Of a DNA stretch of 64,000 bases, positions 21,840-31,067 are shown in pieces. The translations under genes were made by a program, and so were the position numbers. Source of the DNA: Streptococcus infantis ATCC 700779 (GTDB taxonomy: Bacteria; Bacillota; Bacilli; Lactobacillales; Streptococcaceae); contig NZ_GL732439.1 of the NCBI RefSeq assembly GCF_000187465.1, positions 273,341-337,340 of the forward strand. Direction: 5' to 3'. The notes beneath the pieces were generated by a model. It was not told the origin of the DNA, ran no database searches, and saw only the letters and a program-made list of their open reading frames with translations. Positions within the stretch are counted from its first letter, which is position 1. Every line of letters starts with the position of its first letter.

Positions 21840-22384
21840 TTTCCATTCTACTCTTATTAATCCTTGCTTGGAGCTTTTATATTGGCTACCGCAGAGGAAT
21901 TATTTTACAAGCATATTATCTTGTAGCAACGATTGTCTCAGCTTATTTTGCAAGCAAATATTACCTAGCTTTAGGACAGAAGTTCAATTTATTAATCCCT
22001 TATGCTAATCCGCAGGAAGGACAGGGAACTTTCTTTTTCCCACCCAATCAACTTTTCCAACTAGATAAAGTTTTTTATGCAGGTGTCGGCTTCCTCTTAG
22101 CCTTTACGATTTTTTACTGCATTGGCCGTTTGTTTGGTCTTTTTCTAAACCTAGTACCAAGTGAGATACTTGATGGGAAATACTACCGTATCGGTGCGGG
22201 TGTGCTATCAATCGGTGTGACCTTGTTTGTCCTCCAGATGATGCTAACGATTCTCGCGACTGTGCCATTACAAATTGTTCAAAATTCACTTGAAAATAGC
22301 TTTGTAGCTAGACATATCATCCAAAGCATTCCATTCACAACTAATTTTATTAAACATCTTTGGGTTACTAAAATAATCGGTTAA
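21836..22384 (+). CDS. CvpA family membrane protein
   Basis: 182 aa with four predicted membrane segments (about residues 3-19, 24-44, 80-100, 125-150). The start ISILLLLILAWSFYIGYRRG matches the CvpA (colicin V production) family, of unclear function in Gram-positives. Overlaps zapA by 4 bp and lies 109 bp before mutS2. Confidence 0.85.
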   Translation: MISILLLLILAWSFYIGYRRGIILQAYYLVATIVSAYFASKYYLALGQKFNLLIPYANPQEGQGTFFFPPNQLFQLDKVFYAGVGFLLAFTIFYCIGRLFGLFLNLVPSEILDGKYYRIGAGVLSIGVTLFVLQMMLTILATVPLQIVQNSLENSFVARHIIQSIPFTTNFIKHLWVTKIIG

Positions 22385-22415
22385 AAAGGGCGGGAACTAT
22401 TCCTAGCCTTTTGTT
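22384..22415 (+). terminator. Weak hairpin after cvpA
   Basis: AAAAGGGCGGGAA / TTCCTAGCCTTTT, imperfect stem with a short T tract; perhaps partial termination before mutS2. Confidence 0.35.
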
Positions 22416-22493
22416 TACAATTTCGAAAAGTAAGAGATTGATTTAAAGAATTGAAAATAAGAAAAGCCATAACTTTTATACTAAGGAAATAAG

Positions 22494-24830
22494 ATGAATA
22501 CAAAAATACTAGAAACGTTAGAATTTAACAAGATTAAGGCTTTATTTGAACCTCATCTTTTGACGGAACAAGGACTAGAACAGTTAAAAGAGCTAGTCCC
22601 AACAGATAAAGTTGATAAAATTAGACAGGCCTTTGCAGAGATGAAGGAGATGCAAGAACTCTTTGTTGAGCATCCTCATTTTAGCATTTCGGCAACAAAA
22701 GATATTGCGGCTACCTGTAAACGTTTGGAGATGGGTGCTGATCTCAACATAGAGGAATTTCTCCTTCTCAAACGTGTCATATTTGCCAGCCGTGAACTGA
22801 AAAATTTCTATGATAATCTTGAAAATGTACGCTTGGACCACTTGGCAAATTGGTTTGAGAAACTTCATGATTTCCCACATCTACAGGGCAATCTCCAGGC
22901 CATCAATGAAGCTGGATTTATTGAGAATTTTGCTAGTGAGGAACTAGCACGAATCCGTCGTAAAATCCATGATAGCGAGAGCCAAGTTCGTGACGTCTTG
23001 CAAGACCTTCTCAAACAAAAGGCTCAGATGTTGACTGAAGGCATCATCGCTAGTAGAAATGGTCGCCAGGTTCTTCCTGTCAAAAACACCTATCGTAATA
23101 AGATTGCCGGTGTGGTTCATGATATTTCTGCCAGCGGGAACACTGTCTATATCGAACCGCGTGAAGTAGTCAAGCTGAGTGAGGAAATCGCCAGTCTTCG
23201 TGCAGACGAGCGCTATGAAATGATGCGTATCCTGCAAGAACTCTCTGAGCGAGTGCGACCTCATGCGGCTGAAATTGCTAATGATGCATGGATTATTGGG
23301 CATTTGGACTTGATTCGGGCTAAGGTTCGCTTTATCCAAGAGACAGGAGCAGTAGTGCCACAAGTCTCTGAAGGACAGGAGATTCAACTCCTTCATGTTC
23401 GTCATCCCTTGGTGCAAAATGCTGTTGCTAATGATGTACACTTTGGTAAGGATCTAACAGCCATCGTTATCACTGGTCCCAATACGGGTGGTAAGACCAT
23501 TATGCTTAAAACCTTAGGTTTGACGCAATTGATGGCTCAGTCAGGTTTGCCGATTTTGGCGGATAAGGGAAGTCGTGTGGGGATTTTTGAGGAAGTCTTT
23601 GCGGATATTGGAGACGAACAATCCATCGAACAAAGTCTTTCAACCTTCTCTAGTCACATGACTAATATTGTTGATATTCTTGGTAAGGTCAATCAAAACT
23701 CGCTTTTGTTGCTAGATGAGCTTGGAGCAGGAACAGATCCCCAAGAAGGTGCAGCCCTTGCCATGTCTATCCTAGAAGACTTGCGTTTGCGTCAGGTCAA
23801 GACTATGGCAACCACTCACTATCCTGAACTCAAGGCCTATGGGATTGAAACGGCTTATGTTCAAAATGCCAGCATGGAGTTTGATACAGCTAGCTTGCGC
23901 CCGACCTATCGCTTTATGCAAGGCGTACCTGGTCGAAGCAATGCCTTTGAGATTGCTAAACGTCTCGGCTTGTCAGATGTCATCGTAGGTGACGCTAGCA
24001 AGCAGATCAATCAAGACAATGATGTCAATCGAATTATTGAGCAATTGGAAGAGCAGACGCTTGAAAGCCGTAAACGTCTTGAGAATATTCGCCAAGTTGA
24101 GCAAGAAAACCTCAAGATGAATCGTGCCCTCAAAAAACTTTACAATGAGCTTAATCGTGAGAAGGAAACAGAACTCAATAAGGCGCGTGAGCAAGCTGCT
24201 GAGATTGTTGACTTAGCTCTGGCAGAAAGTGATGATATTCTTAAAAATCTTCACAGCAAATCTCAACTAAAACCACATGAAATTATCGAAGCCAAGGCCA
24301 AACTCAAGAAGTTAGCACCTGAAAAAGTAGATCTTTCTAAAAACAAGGTCCTCCAAAAGGCTAAGAAAAAACGAGCTCCAAAAGTTGGGGATGATATCAT
24401 CGTTTTAAGCTATGGTCAACGAGGTACCTTGACCAATCAACTCAAGGATGGTCGTTGGGAAGCTCAAGTTGGCTTGATTAAGATGACGCTTGAAGAAAAA
24501 GAGTTTGACTTGGTTCAGGCTCAGCAAGAAGCACCAGTCAAGAAAAAACAAGTCAACGTTGTCAAACGGGCAGGTGGTAAAGGTCCACAGGCTCGACTAG
24601 ACCTTCGTGGCAAACGTTATGAGGAAGCTATGGAAGCCTTGGATGCCTTTATCGATCAAGCCCTACTCAACAACATGGCTCAAGTGGACATCATCCATGG
24701 TATCGGTACAGGAGTCATCCGTGAAGGAGTAACCAAATATCTCCAAAGAAACAAGCAGGTTAAGAGCTTTGGTTATGCGCCGCAAAATGCAGGTGGAAGT
24801 GGTGCAACAATCGTTACCTTTAAAGGCTAA
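22494..24830 (+). CDS. mutS2: MutS2 endonuclease / ribosome rescue ATPase
   Basis: 778 aa, full length. The ABC-type ATPase has Walker [16 protein letters not shown] (about residues 329-343), [19 protein letters not shown] and [12 protein letters not shown] coiled coil (about 510-600) and a KOW-like segment follow. The C-terminal Smr nuclease domain is [20 protein letters not shown] ... [14 protein letters not shown]. MutS2 lacks the mismatch-binding domain of MutS. It limits recombination and, in B. subtilis, splits collided ribosomes. Confidence 0.97.
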   Translation: MNTKILETLEFNKIKALFEPHLLTEQGLEQLKELVPTDKVDKIRQAFAEMKEMQELFVEHPHFSISATKDIAATCKRLEMGADLNIEEFLLLKRVIFASRELKNFYDNLENVRLDHLANWFEKLHDFPHLQGNLQAINEAGFIENFASEELARIRRKIHDSESQVRDVLQDLLKQKAQMLTEGIIASRNGRQVLPVKNTYRNKIAGVVHDISASGNTVYIEPREVVKLSEEIASLRADERYEMMRILQELSERVRPHAAEIANDAWIIGHLDLIRAKVRFIQETGAVVPQVSEGQEIQLLHVRHPLVQNAVANDVHFGKDLTAIVITGPNTGGKTIMLKTLGLTQLMAQSGLPILADKGSRVGIFEEVFADIGDEQSIEQSLSTFSSHMTNIVDILGKVNQNSLLLLDELGAGTDPQEGAALAMSILEDLRLRQVKTMATTHYPELKAYGIETAYVQNASMEFDTASLRPTYRFMQGVPGRSNAFEIAKRLGLSDVIVGDASKQINQDNDVNRIIEQLEEQTLESRKRLENIRQVEQENLKMNRALKKLYNELNREKETELNKAREQAAEIVDLALAESDDILKNLHSKSQLKPHEIIEAKAKLKKLAPEKVDLSKNKVLQKAKKKRAPKVGDDIIVLSYGQRGTLTNQLKDGRWEAQVGLIKMTLEEKEFDLVQAQQEAPVKKKQVNVVKRAGGKGPQARLDLRGKRYEEAMEALDAFIDQALLNNMAQVDIIHGIGTGVIREGVTKYLQRNKQVKSFGYAPQNAGGSGATIVTFKG

Positions 24831-24852
24831 CCAAGCTATAGAATGAAATGTC

Positions 24853-24886
24853 AAAAAAGTACCTATCAAGTGATAGGTACTTTTTT
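24853..24886. terminator. Terminator of mutS2
   Basis: AAAAAAGTACCTATCA / TGATAGGTACTTTTTT, a perfect 16 bp stem including the A and T runs. Confidence 0.92.
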
Positions 24887-24968
24887 GATGAATTTATTTT
24901 AATCATTATTGTTAGTGAGTATTTTAAAAGGGGACAATCGTTTTATAGCCAAAAAAATTTATGAAGCC

Positions 24969-24999
24969 TTGTCTAGCTGAGCTTTATTTATGCTATACT
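24969..24999 (+). promoter_or_regulatory. Candidate promoter of the TDT transporter gene
   Basis: TTGTCT, 19 bp, TATACT with TGC just upstream (extended -10). Confidence 0.5.
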
Positions 25000-25027
25000 G
25001 ATAGTAACGTCATTTTCGGAGGTTGGT

Positions 25028-25924
25028 ATGAAAAAACTCCCCTTAGCCTTTTCAGGTTGCTTATTGGGATTGGCTGGAGCAGGAAATCTCATCTTGGATA
25101 TTTTTCCGCTTTTATCACACATCTTTAGTTTGTCAGGCTTGATTTTATGGTTTTATTTTTTGGTGAGCCACCTCAATAACTGGCATGAAAGTAAGCAAGA
25201 ATTAAAGAAAGCCCCTGTTTTGTCAGGAATGGCAACCTTTCCCATGGCAGGGATGATTTTATCGACGTATTTATTACGAATCTTACCCCCGAACATGAGC
25301 ATTGTTGCACAGATTCTCTGGTGGTTTGCTTTTCTTCTAGATGTTTACCTCATCTTATACTTTACAAAGAACTATGCCTTGGTTAAACAAAGGGCCAGTG
25401 CAACACCAACTTGGACGGTTCTTTATGTAGGAATAGCAGTAGCAACCTTGACCTACCCAGTGGTGGGCATTGTTGGGATTGCCTATGGAGCTTGGATTTT
25501 TGGTTTTATCTTAACTCTTATCCTTTACCCTCTAATTTATCAAGATTTAAGGAAAAATCCATTACCGCTCGCTTTGCTGGGACAAGAAGGAATCTATTGT
25601 GCTCCATTTTCTCTCCTTTTGGCAGCATTAGTGAGAGTAGGAGGATACAGTCTTCCTAGTTGGATTTTACTAGTTATGATCCTTGCATCACAGACCTTCT
25701 TTTTCTTTGTCCTTAGTCGCTTGCCAAGGATTTTAAAACAAGGTTTCCAACCAGCCTTCTCAGCCCTAACCTTTCCAACCATCATCACAGCAACTTCATT
25801 GAAAATGTCCCAAGGCATTCTGCAGTTTCCGGTCCTTAACCTTGTCGTTTGGTTAGAGATTATCATTTGTTTAACAATCCTCATCTACGTATTAGTAGAA
25901 TATGTGAAATATTTAAGGAACTAA
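25028..25924 (+). CDS. TDT family transporter (TehA/C4-dicarboxylate type)
   Basis: 298 aa, strongly hydrophobic, about nine to ten membrane helices. The start LPLAFSGCLLGLAGAGNLI and internal TFPMAGMILSTYLLRI are the repeated pseudo-symmetric motifs of the TDT family, which includes SLAC1-like anion channels, TehA and malate transporters. Substrate unknown. The ribosome site is GGAGG. The gene stands alone between terminators. Confidence 0.8.
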   Translation: MKKLPLAFSGCLLGLAGAGNLILDIFPLLSHIFSLSGLILWFYFLVSHLNNWHESKQELKKAPVLSGMATFPMAGMILSTYLLRILPPNMSIVAQILWWFAFLLDVYLILYFTKNYALVKQRASATPTWTVLYVGIAVATLTYPVVGIVGIAYGAWIFGFILTLILYPLIYQDLRKNPLPLALLGQEGIYCAPFSLLLAALVRVGGYSLPSWILLVMILASQTFFFFVLSRLPRILKQGFQPAFSALTFPTIITATSLKMSQGILQFPVLNLVVWLEIIICLTILIYVLVEYVKYLRN

Positions 25925-26003
25925 AAGAACCCCTAGCACGGAGAAGTGAGATGAAGAAAGGTGCAGACCTATAACGGTGTAAGGGATAGCTAGAATAAAT
26001 AAA

Positions 26004-26011
26004 TACGAATA
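26004..26011 (+). promoter_or_regulatory. Possible ComX (SigX) box
   Basis: TACGAATA, the exact core of the streptococcal late-competence promoter, 15 bp before the phosphoesterase ATG. The T-rich segment seen upstream of many pneumococcal cin-boxes is missing, and an 8-mer can occur by chance. Confidence 0.35.
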
Positions 26012-26026
26012 AAGAGAGTGTGTAAA

Positions 26027-26860
26027 ATGAACCATAAGATTTCAATTTTATCAGACATTCATGGCAACACGACAGCCTTAGCTGGAGTGCTTGAGGACGC
26101 TAAAAATTTGGGAGCGACTGAATATTGGCTTCTGGGAGATATTTTTCTTCCTGGGCCGGGAGCAAATGACTTGGTGGCTCTTTTGAAAGGCCTTCCCATT
26201 ACAGCATCTGTTCGAGGCAACTGGGATGATTGTGTGTTAGAGGCTTTAGATGGGCAATATGGTTTAGAGGATCCCCAAGAAATCCAGCTTATGCGATTGA
26301 CCCAGTATCTGATGGAGCGCATAAACCCCGAGCATATTGATTGGTTGAGAAAGCTACCTATGGTAGCCAAGAAAGAAGTAGAAAGCTTGTGCTTTTCTCT
26401 TTCACATAATTTGCCTGAGAAGAATTATGGTGGTGATTTGCTGGTTGAAAATGATACCGAAAAATTTGACCAGTTACTTGATGAAACTACTGATGTAGCC
26501 GTCTATGGTCATGTTCACAAGCAGTTGCTTCGTTATGGTAGCCAAGGTCAACAAATCATAAATCCAGGTTCGATTGGTATGCCTTATTTTGACTGGATAG
26601 GGCTGAAAAATCACCGTGCCCAGTATGCCTTACTTGAGGTTGAAAATGGTGAATTAGTCAATATCCAATTTCGTAAGGTTGTTTATGACTATGAAGCAGA
26701 GCTAGAATTAGCCCAGACCAAATATCTTCCTTTCATCGAAATGTATGAAGAATTACGACGTGAGGACAACTATCAAGGCCATAATAGAGATTTGTTAGCT
26801 AGTTTAATTGAAAAGCATGGATATGTAGAGGATGTGAAGAATTATTTTGATTTTTTGTAA
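26027..26860 (+). CDS. Calcineurin-like metallophosphoesterase
   Basis: 277 aa from the ATG after AGAGAG. The metal-binding motifs of the superfamily are all present: SDIHGN (about residues 8-13), GDIFLPGPG, GNWDD, a His in LSHNLPE, and GHVHKQ. NPGSIGMPYF follows, as in YfcE/YvnB-like phosphodiesterases. Probably hydrolyses a small phosphodiester or nucleotide; the substrate cannot be read from sequence. It has a ComX-like box in front. Confidence 0.85.
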   Translation: MNHKISILSDIHGNTTALAGVLEDAKNLGATEYWLLGDIFLPGPGANDLVALLKGLPITASVRGNWDDCVLEALDGQYGLEDPQEIQLMRLTQYLMERINPEHIDWLRKLPMVAKKEVESLCFSLSHNLPEKNYGGDLLVENDTEKFDQLLDETTDVAVYGHVHKQLLRYGSQGQQIINPGSIGMPYFDWIGLKNHRAQYALLEVENGELVNIQFRKVVYDYEAELELAQTKYLPFIEMYEELRREDNYQGHNRDLLASLIEKHGYVEDVKNYFDFL

Positions 26861-26888
26861 GAGTTGCTTTAATTAACAGATACTAAAT

Positions 26889-26915
26889 AAACGATTGGAC
26901 GAGCCAATCGTTTTT
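26889..26915. terminator. Bidirectional terminator
   Basis: AAACGATTGG / CCAATCGTTT hairpin, T runs on both strands, between convergent genes. Confidence 0.85.
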
Positions 26916-26923
26916 AGTATATC

Positions 26924-27733
26924 TTATTGTAATTGAGATTGATCTGGTAGGTAGGAACCACCGAGATAGGTTTTGCTAAGTTTTTCAAGGGTTCCATCTT
27001 GGTAGAGTTCTTTAAGGACCTTGTCAAATTGTTCTTTAAATTCTTTTTGATCGCTTGAGAAGATAATGTAGTTATTTGGATTATCATTGCTTTCCAAGTC
27101 GACTACGTTCAAGTCTAATCCTCGGTCTTGGATAATCTTTTGAACAGAGATTTTATCAAAGATTAGGAAATCAAATTCACCATTGGCGAGGTCAGTCAGG
27201 CGTTTAGCGACATCCTCACCAGAGTATTGGATGGTGGCAGGATTGTCGGAGTGATTTTGATTCCAGTCCGTAACAACCTTGGCAGTAGAAGTTCCAGTGT
27301 CATCCCGAGTAGTTTTACCAGCGATGTCTTGAAGAGAGGTAAGAGCCTTGTCTTTTCTGCTCACGAGAACCAAAGGATTTTTTGCGATTGGGAGTGAGTA
27401 GAGGTATTTGTCGGCTCTCTCTTTGGTGTAGCTCAAGTTGTTGGCAGCAGCTTGGTAACGACCAGCATCAACTCCAGGGAAGATACTCTCCCAAGCAGTT
27501 TTTTGAAATTCAATCTTGTATTGATCCAGTTTTTCATCGACCACTTTTAAAACTTCAACATCATATCCAGTTAAATTACCATCTTTTTCAAAGTCAAAAG
27601 GAGGGATGTCTCCGGCAGTAGCTACGACAATGGTTTTAGGGCTAGCAGTGGAAGTTGAAGTACTATCCTGTTTAGATTGTCCACAGGCGACCAACAAGGG
27701 ACTAATGGCTAATAATAAGAATAATTTTTTCAT
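26924..27733 (-). CDS. Amino-acid ABC transporter substrate-binding lipoprotein
   Basis: 269 aa. Lipoprotein signal with lipobox LLVAC at Cys17, then a Ser/Thr-rich linker. The SBP family 3 domain includes VVATAGDIPPFDFEKDGNLTGYDVEV near the N-terminus and a type II periplasmic fold through to the end. Likely binds a polar amino acid or cystine. No permease or ATPase gene is adjacent, so it must work with a transporter encoded elsewhere. Good GGAG ribosome site. Confidence 0.88.
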   Translation of the reverse strand: MKKLFLLLAISPLLVACGQSKQDSTSTSTASPKTIVVATAGDIPPFDFEKDGNLTGYDVEVLKVVDEKLDQYKIEFQKTAWESIFPGVDAGRYQAAANNLSYTKERADKYLYSLPIAKNPLVLVSRKDKALTSLQDIAGKTTRDDTGTSTAKVVTDWNQNHSDNPATIQYSGEDVAKRLTDLANGEFDFLIFDKISVQKIIQDRGLDLNVVDLESNDNPNNYIIFSSDQKEFKEQFDKVLKELYQDGTLEKLSKTYLGGSYLPDQSQLQ

Positions 27734-27965
27734 GTGTGTCTCCTTTACTTCATGATACCTAGCTTACCAGACAATCAATCAAATAGCCGATATATATTTT
27801 TTATGGAAGTGATAGAAAAATATTATAATTTTCAGTTTGAGTTTGTAATCTAAAATTTAAAATCAGATAAGAAAAAGATAATTTAGGCCACAAATGAAAA
27901 ATCTCTGCAAGCTCTTTCAGAATGTGGTAAAATGGAAGCAGTAGAAATAGAAAAGGAAATCAATT

Positions 27966-28571
27966 ATGAAATTTCTTGAGTTAAATAAAAAACGTCATGC
28001 GACTAAGCATTTTATTGATAAACCAGTTGATCCCAAGGATGTTCGAACAGCAATCGAAATCGCAACCTTGGCACCGAGTGCTCACAACAGTCAGCCTTGG
28101 AAGTTTGTTGTGGTTCGCGAGAGAAATGCTGAACTAGCAAAATTGGCTTACGGTTCAAACTTTGAGCAAGTAGCATCTGCCCCTGTAACCATTGCCTTGT
28201 TTACAGATACTGACCTAGCTAAACGAGCTCGCAAGATTGCCCGTGTTGGTGGAGCAAAGAACTTCTCAGAAGAACAACTTCAGTACTTTATGAAAAATCT
28301 TCCAGCAGAGTTTGCGCGTTACAATGAACAACAAATCAGTGACTACCTAGCCCTTAATGCAGGATTGGTTGCGATGAACTTAGTCCTTGCATTGACTGAC
28401 CAAGGAATCGGTTCAAACATTATCCTTGGTTTTGACAAATCAAAAGCCAATGAAGTCTTGGAAATTGAAGAACGCTTCCGTCCAGAGCTTTTGATCACAG
28501 TAGGATATACAGACGAGAAGTTGGAACCAAGCTACCGCTTGCCAGTAGATGAAATTATCGAAAAAAGATAG
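27966..28571 (+). CDS. Nitroreductase family NAD(P)H-dependent FMN enzyme
   Basis: 201 aa. FMN-binding motifs KKRHATKHF near the N-terminus and LAPSAHNSQPWKFVVV (about residues 34-49). The C-terminal part contains ALNAGLVAMNLVLALTDQGIGS. The family reduces nitro compounds, quinones or flavins. It lies 9 bp before pepV and is probably co-transcribed. Promoter: extended -10 TGTGGTAAAAT near 27927-27937. Confidence 0.9.
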   Translation: MKFLELNKKRHATKHFIDKPVDPKDVRTAIEIATLAPSAHNSQPWKFVVVRERNAELAKLAYGSNFEQVASAPVTIALFTDTDLAKRARKIARVGGAKNFSEEQLQYFMKNLPAEFARYNEQQISDYLALNAGLVAMNLVLALTDQGIGSNIILGFDKSKANEVLEIEERFRPELLITVGYTDEKLEPSYRLPVDEIIEKR

Positions 28572-28580
28572 GAAGTAAAA

Positions 28581-29981
28581 ATGACAGTTATTGATTTTAC
28601 AGCAGAAGTAGAAAAACGTAAAGAAGCCCTCTTGGCTGACTTGTTCAGCCTTTTGGAAATCAACTCAGAACGTGATGACAGTAAGGCAGATGCGCAGCAT
28701 CCTTTTGGACCTGGTCCGGTAAAAGCTTTGGAGAAATTCCTTGAAATCGCAGACCGTGATGGTTACCCAACAAAAAATGTCGACAACTATGCAGGACATT
28801 TTGAGTTTGGTGAAGGGGAAGAAGTTCTCGGAATCTTTGCCCACATGGACGTAGTGCCAGCAGGTAGCGGATGGGACACTGATCCTTATACTCCAACCAT
28901 CAAGGATGATCGTCTCTATGCGCGTGGTGCTTCAGATGACAAGGGTCCTACAACGGCTTGTTACTATGGTTTGAAAATCATCAAAGAATTGGGCCTTCCA
29001 ACTTCTAAAAAAGTTCGCTTTATCATCGGAACTGATGAAGAATCAGGTTGGGCAGACATGGACTACTACTTTGAGCATGTAGGACTTGCGAAGCCAGACT
29101 TTGGTTTCTCTCCAGATGCTGAATTCCCTATTATTAATGGTGAAAAAGGAAATATCACAGAATACCTCCACTTTGCTGGTGAAAACAAAGGTGCAGCCCG
29201 TCTTCACAGCTTCACAGGTGGTTTGCGTGAAAACATGGTGCCAGAATCAGCAACTGCAGTTGTTTCAGGGGACTTGGCTGATTTGCAAGCGAAACTAGAT
29301 GCCTTTGTTGCAGAGCACAAGCTTAGAGGAGACATTCAAGAAGAGAATGGTAAGTACAAGGTTACGATTATCGGTAAATCTGCCCACGGTGCTATGCCTG
29401 CTTCAGGTGTCAATGGTGCAACTTACCTTGCTCTCTTCCTCAGCCAGTTTGCCTTTGAAGTACCTGCAAAAGACTTCCTTGACATTGCTGGTAAGATTCT
29501 TTTAAATGACCATGAAGGCAAAAACTTGAAAGTGGCTCATGTGGATGAAAAGATGGGTGCTCTTTCTATGAATGCTGGTGTCTTCCGCTTTAATGAAACA
29601 AGTGCTGACAATACCATTGCCCTTAACTTCCGTTATCCAAAAGGAACAAGTCCAGAGCAAATCAAGTCAGTTCTTGAAAGCTTGCCAGTTGCTTCAGTTA
29701 GTCTTTCTGAACATGGTCACACACCTCACTATGTACCAATGGAAGATCCGCTTGTCCAAACCTTGTTAAATGTTTATGAAAAACAAACAGGTCTTCAAGG
29801 GCATGAACAAGTTATTGGTGGTGGAACCTTCGGACGTCTCTTAGAACGTGGTGTAGCCTATGGTGCTATGTTCCCAGATTCTATCGATACCATGCACCAA
29901 GCCAATGAATTTATCGCCTTGGATGATCTCTTCCGTGCAGCAGCCATCTACGCTGAAGCTATCTATGAATTGATCAAATAA
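28581..29981 (+). CDS. pepV: Dipeptidase PepV (M20 family)
   Basis: 466 aa dinuclear zinc dipeptidase. Zinc ligands and catalytic residues lie in GIFAHMDVVPAGSGW (about residues 80-94), YARGASDDKGPT and GTDEESGWADM. The lid domain with H in IIGKSAHGAMPASG is present, as is the C-terminal IGGGTFGRLL. It cleaves dipeptides from peptide import or protein turnover. Codon use suggests high expression. Confidence 0.96.
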   Translation: MTVIDFTAEVEKRKEALLADLFSLLEINSERDDSKADAQHPFGPGPVKALEKFLEIADRDGYPTKNVDNYAGHFEFGEGEEVLGIFAHMDVVPAGSGWDTDPYTPTIKDDRLYARGASDDKGPTTACYYGLKIIKELGLPTSKKVRFIIGTDEESGWADMDYYFEHVGLAKPDFGFSPDAEFPIINGEKGNITEYLHFAGENKGAARLHSFTGGLRENMVPESATAVVSGDLADLQAKLDAFVAEHKLRGDIQEENGKYKVTIIGKSAHGAMPASGVNGATYLALFLSQFAFEVPAKDFLDIAGKILLNDHEGKNLKVAHVDEKMGALSMNAGVFRFNETSADNTIALNFRYPKGTSPEQIKSVLESLPVASVSLSEHGHTPHYVPMEDPLVQTLLNVYEKQTGLQGHEQVIGGGTFGRLLERGVAYGAMFPDSIDTMHQANEFIALDDLFRAAAIYAEAIYELIK

Positions 29982-29987
29982 TGCTAT

Positions 29988-30021
29988 AGAAGTCTGAGAT
30001 TTTATGCTTAGACTTCTTTTT
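29988..30021 (+). terminator. Terminator of nitroreductase-pepV
   Basis: AGAAGTCT / AGACTTCT hairpin with a T run. Confidence 0.75.
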
Positions 30022-30034
30022 GGAGGGAGAGCAG

Positions 30035-30625
30035 ATGTCTCAAATCGAAAGAATCAAACAAGCCATCATGGCTGATCCACAAAATCAACACTATACTGAG
30101 CAAGGAATCGAACCTCTCTTTGCAGCTCCCAAAACAGCTCGTATTAATATCATTGGGCAGGCACCTGGGCTAAAAACCCAAGAAGCTGGACTTTACTGGA
30201 AGGATAAAAGTGGTGACCGCTTGCGAGAGTGGTTGGGTGTGGATGAGGATACTTTTTACAATTCAGGTTACTTTGCAGTTATGCCCATGGATTTCTATTT
30301 TCCTGGACATGGGAAATCTGGTGACTTACCACCACGCCCAGGTTTTGCAGAAAAGTGGCACCCTAAACTTTTGAAAGAATTACCAGATATTCAATTAACA
30401 CTCTTGATTGGCCAGTATGCGCAGGCTTACTATCTGCATGAGAAAGTCAGTGGCAAGGTAACGGACCGTGTGCATCGGTTTAAGGATTATTTGCCTGATT
30501 ATTTCCCTTTGGTGCACCCGTCACCTCGGAACCAAATCTGGATGAAAAAGAATCCTTGGTTTGAAGCAGATGTTTTGCCTGACTTGAAAGAAAGAATTCA
30601 AAAAATTCTCGGAGAAGAAAAATGA
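30035..30625 (+). CDS. Uracil-DNA glycosylase family protein
   Basis: 196 aa from the ATG after GGAGGGAG. Superfamily motifs: IIGQAPGLKTQEAG (about residues 37-50, the water-activating loop region) and the DNA-intercalation-type VHPSPRNQIWMKKNPW near the C-terminus. It differs from classical Ung. I place it with the small UDG-like proteins of streptococci; activity on uracil is inferred. It overlaps the rhodanese gene by 4 bp. Confidence 0.8.
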   Translation: MSQIERIKQAIMADPQNQHYTEQGIEPLFAAPKTARINIIGQAPGLKTQEAGLYWKDKSGDRLREWLGVDEDTFYNSGYFAVMPMDFYFPGHGKSGDLPPRPGFAEKWHPKLLKELPDIQLTLLIGQYAQAYYLHEKVSGKVTDRVHRFKDYLPDYFPLVHPSPRNQIWMKKNPWFEADVLPDLKERIQKILGEEK

Positions 30626-30903
30626 GAGAAATTACTTTTAATGATTTTTACCAACTATACCAGAAAGAGTCGTTTTCTATATTAGATGTGAGAGAAGTAG
30701 AGGAATTTGAGACTCTTCATTTAGAAGGCGCTCGTAATTTACCTCTCAGCCAATTAGCTGATGCATATAAACAACTAGATAAGGATAATCTTTACTACGT
30801 GATTTGTAAATCAGGAATGCGTTCAGCACGCGCTTGTCAATTTTTAGCAGAACAAGGATATGAGGTTATCAATGTCCAAGGTGGCATGGATGCCTTAGAA
30901 TAA
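30622..30903 (+). CDS. Rhodanese-like sulfurtransferase domain protein
   Basis: 93 aa single rhodanese domain. ILDVREVEEFETLHLEGARN is the CH2A-like motif. The active-site loop YVICKSGMRSARA contains Cys62, so sulfur transfer is possible. Translationally coupled to the UDG-family gene; the reason for that pairing is not evident. Confidence 0.9.
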   Translation: MREITFNDFYQLYQKESFSILDVREVEEFETLHLEGARNLPLSQLADAYKQLDKDNLYYVICKSGMRSARACQFLAEQGYEVINVQGGMDALE

Positions 30904-30909
30904 GAAAAT

Positions 30910-30955
30910 CTCCCTTTAAGACCGAAAATAAGAAAGGTTTTAAAGGGAGTTTATT
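30910..30955 (+). terminator. Terminator after the UDG-rhodanese pair
   Basis: CTCCCTTTAAGACC / GGTTTTAAAGGGAG with a 12 nt loop and TTTATTT tail. Confidence 0.85.
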
Positions 30956-30961
30956 TGCTCT

Positions 30962-30976
30962 AAAAATCAGAAAATT
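30962..30976 (+). promoter_or_regulatory. Possible CodY box upstream of brnQ
   Basis: AAAAATCAGAAAATT matches the CodY consensus AATTTTCWGAAAATT at 12 of 15 positions, about 52 bp ahead of an extended -10 (TGTTATACT, 31026-31034). Confidence 0.35.
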
Positions 30977-31067
30977 GAAAACATTTTAAAATTATTCCGA
31001 AATAGCCTTTTCAAGCCTTTAATCATGTTATACTAAGAAAGTATTTTATTTTTTATAAGGAGAGTTT

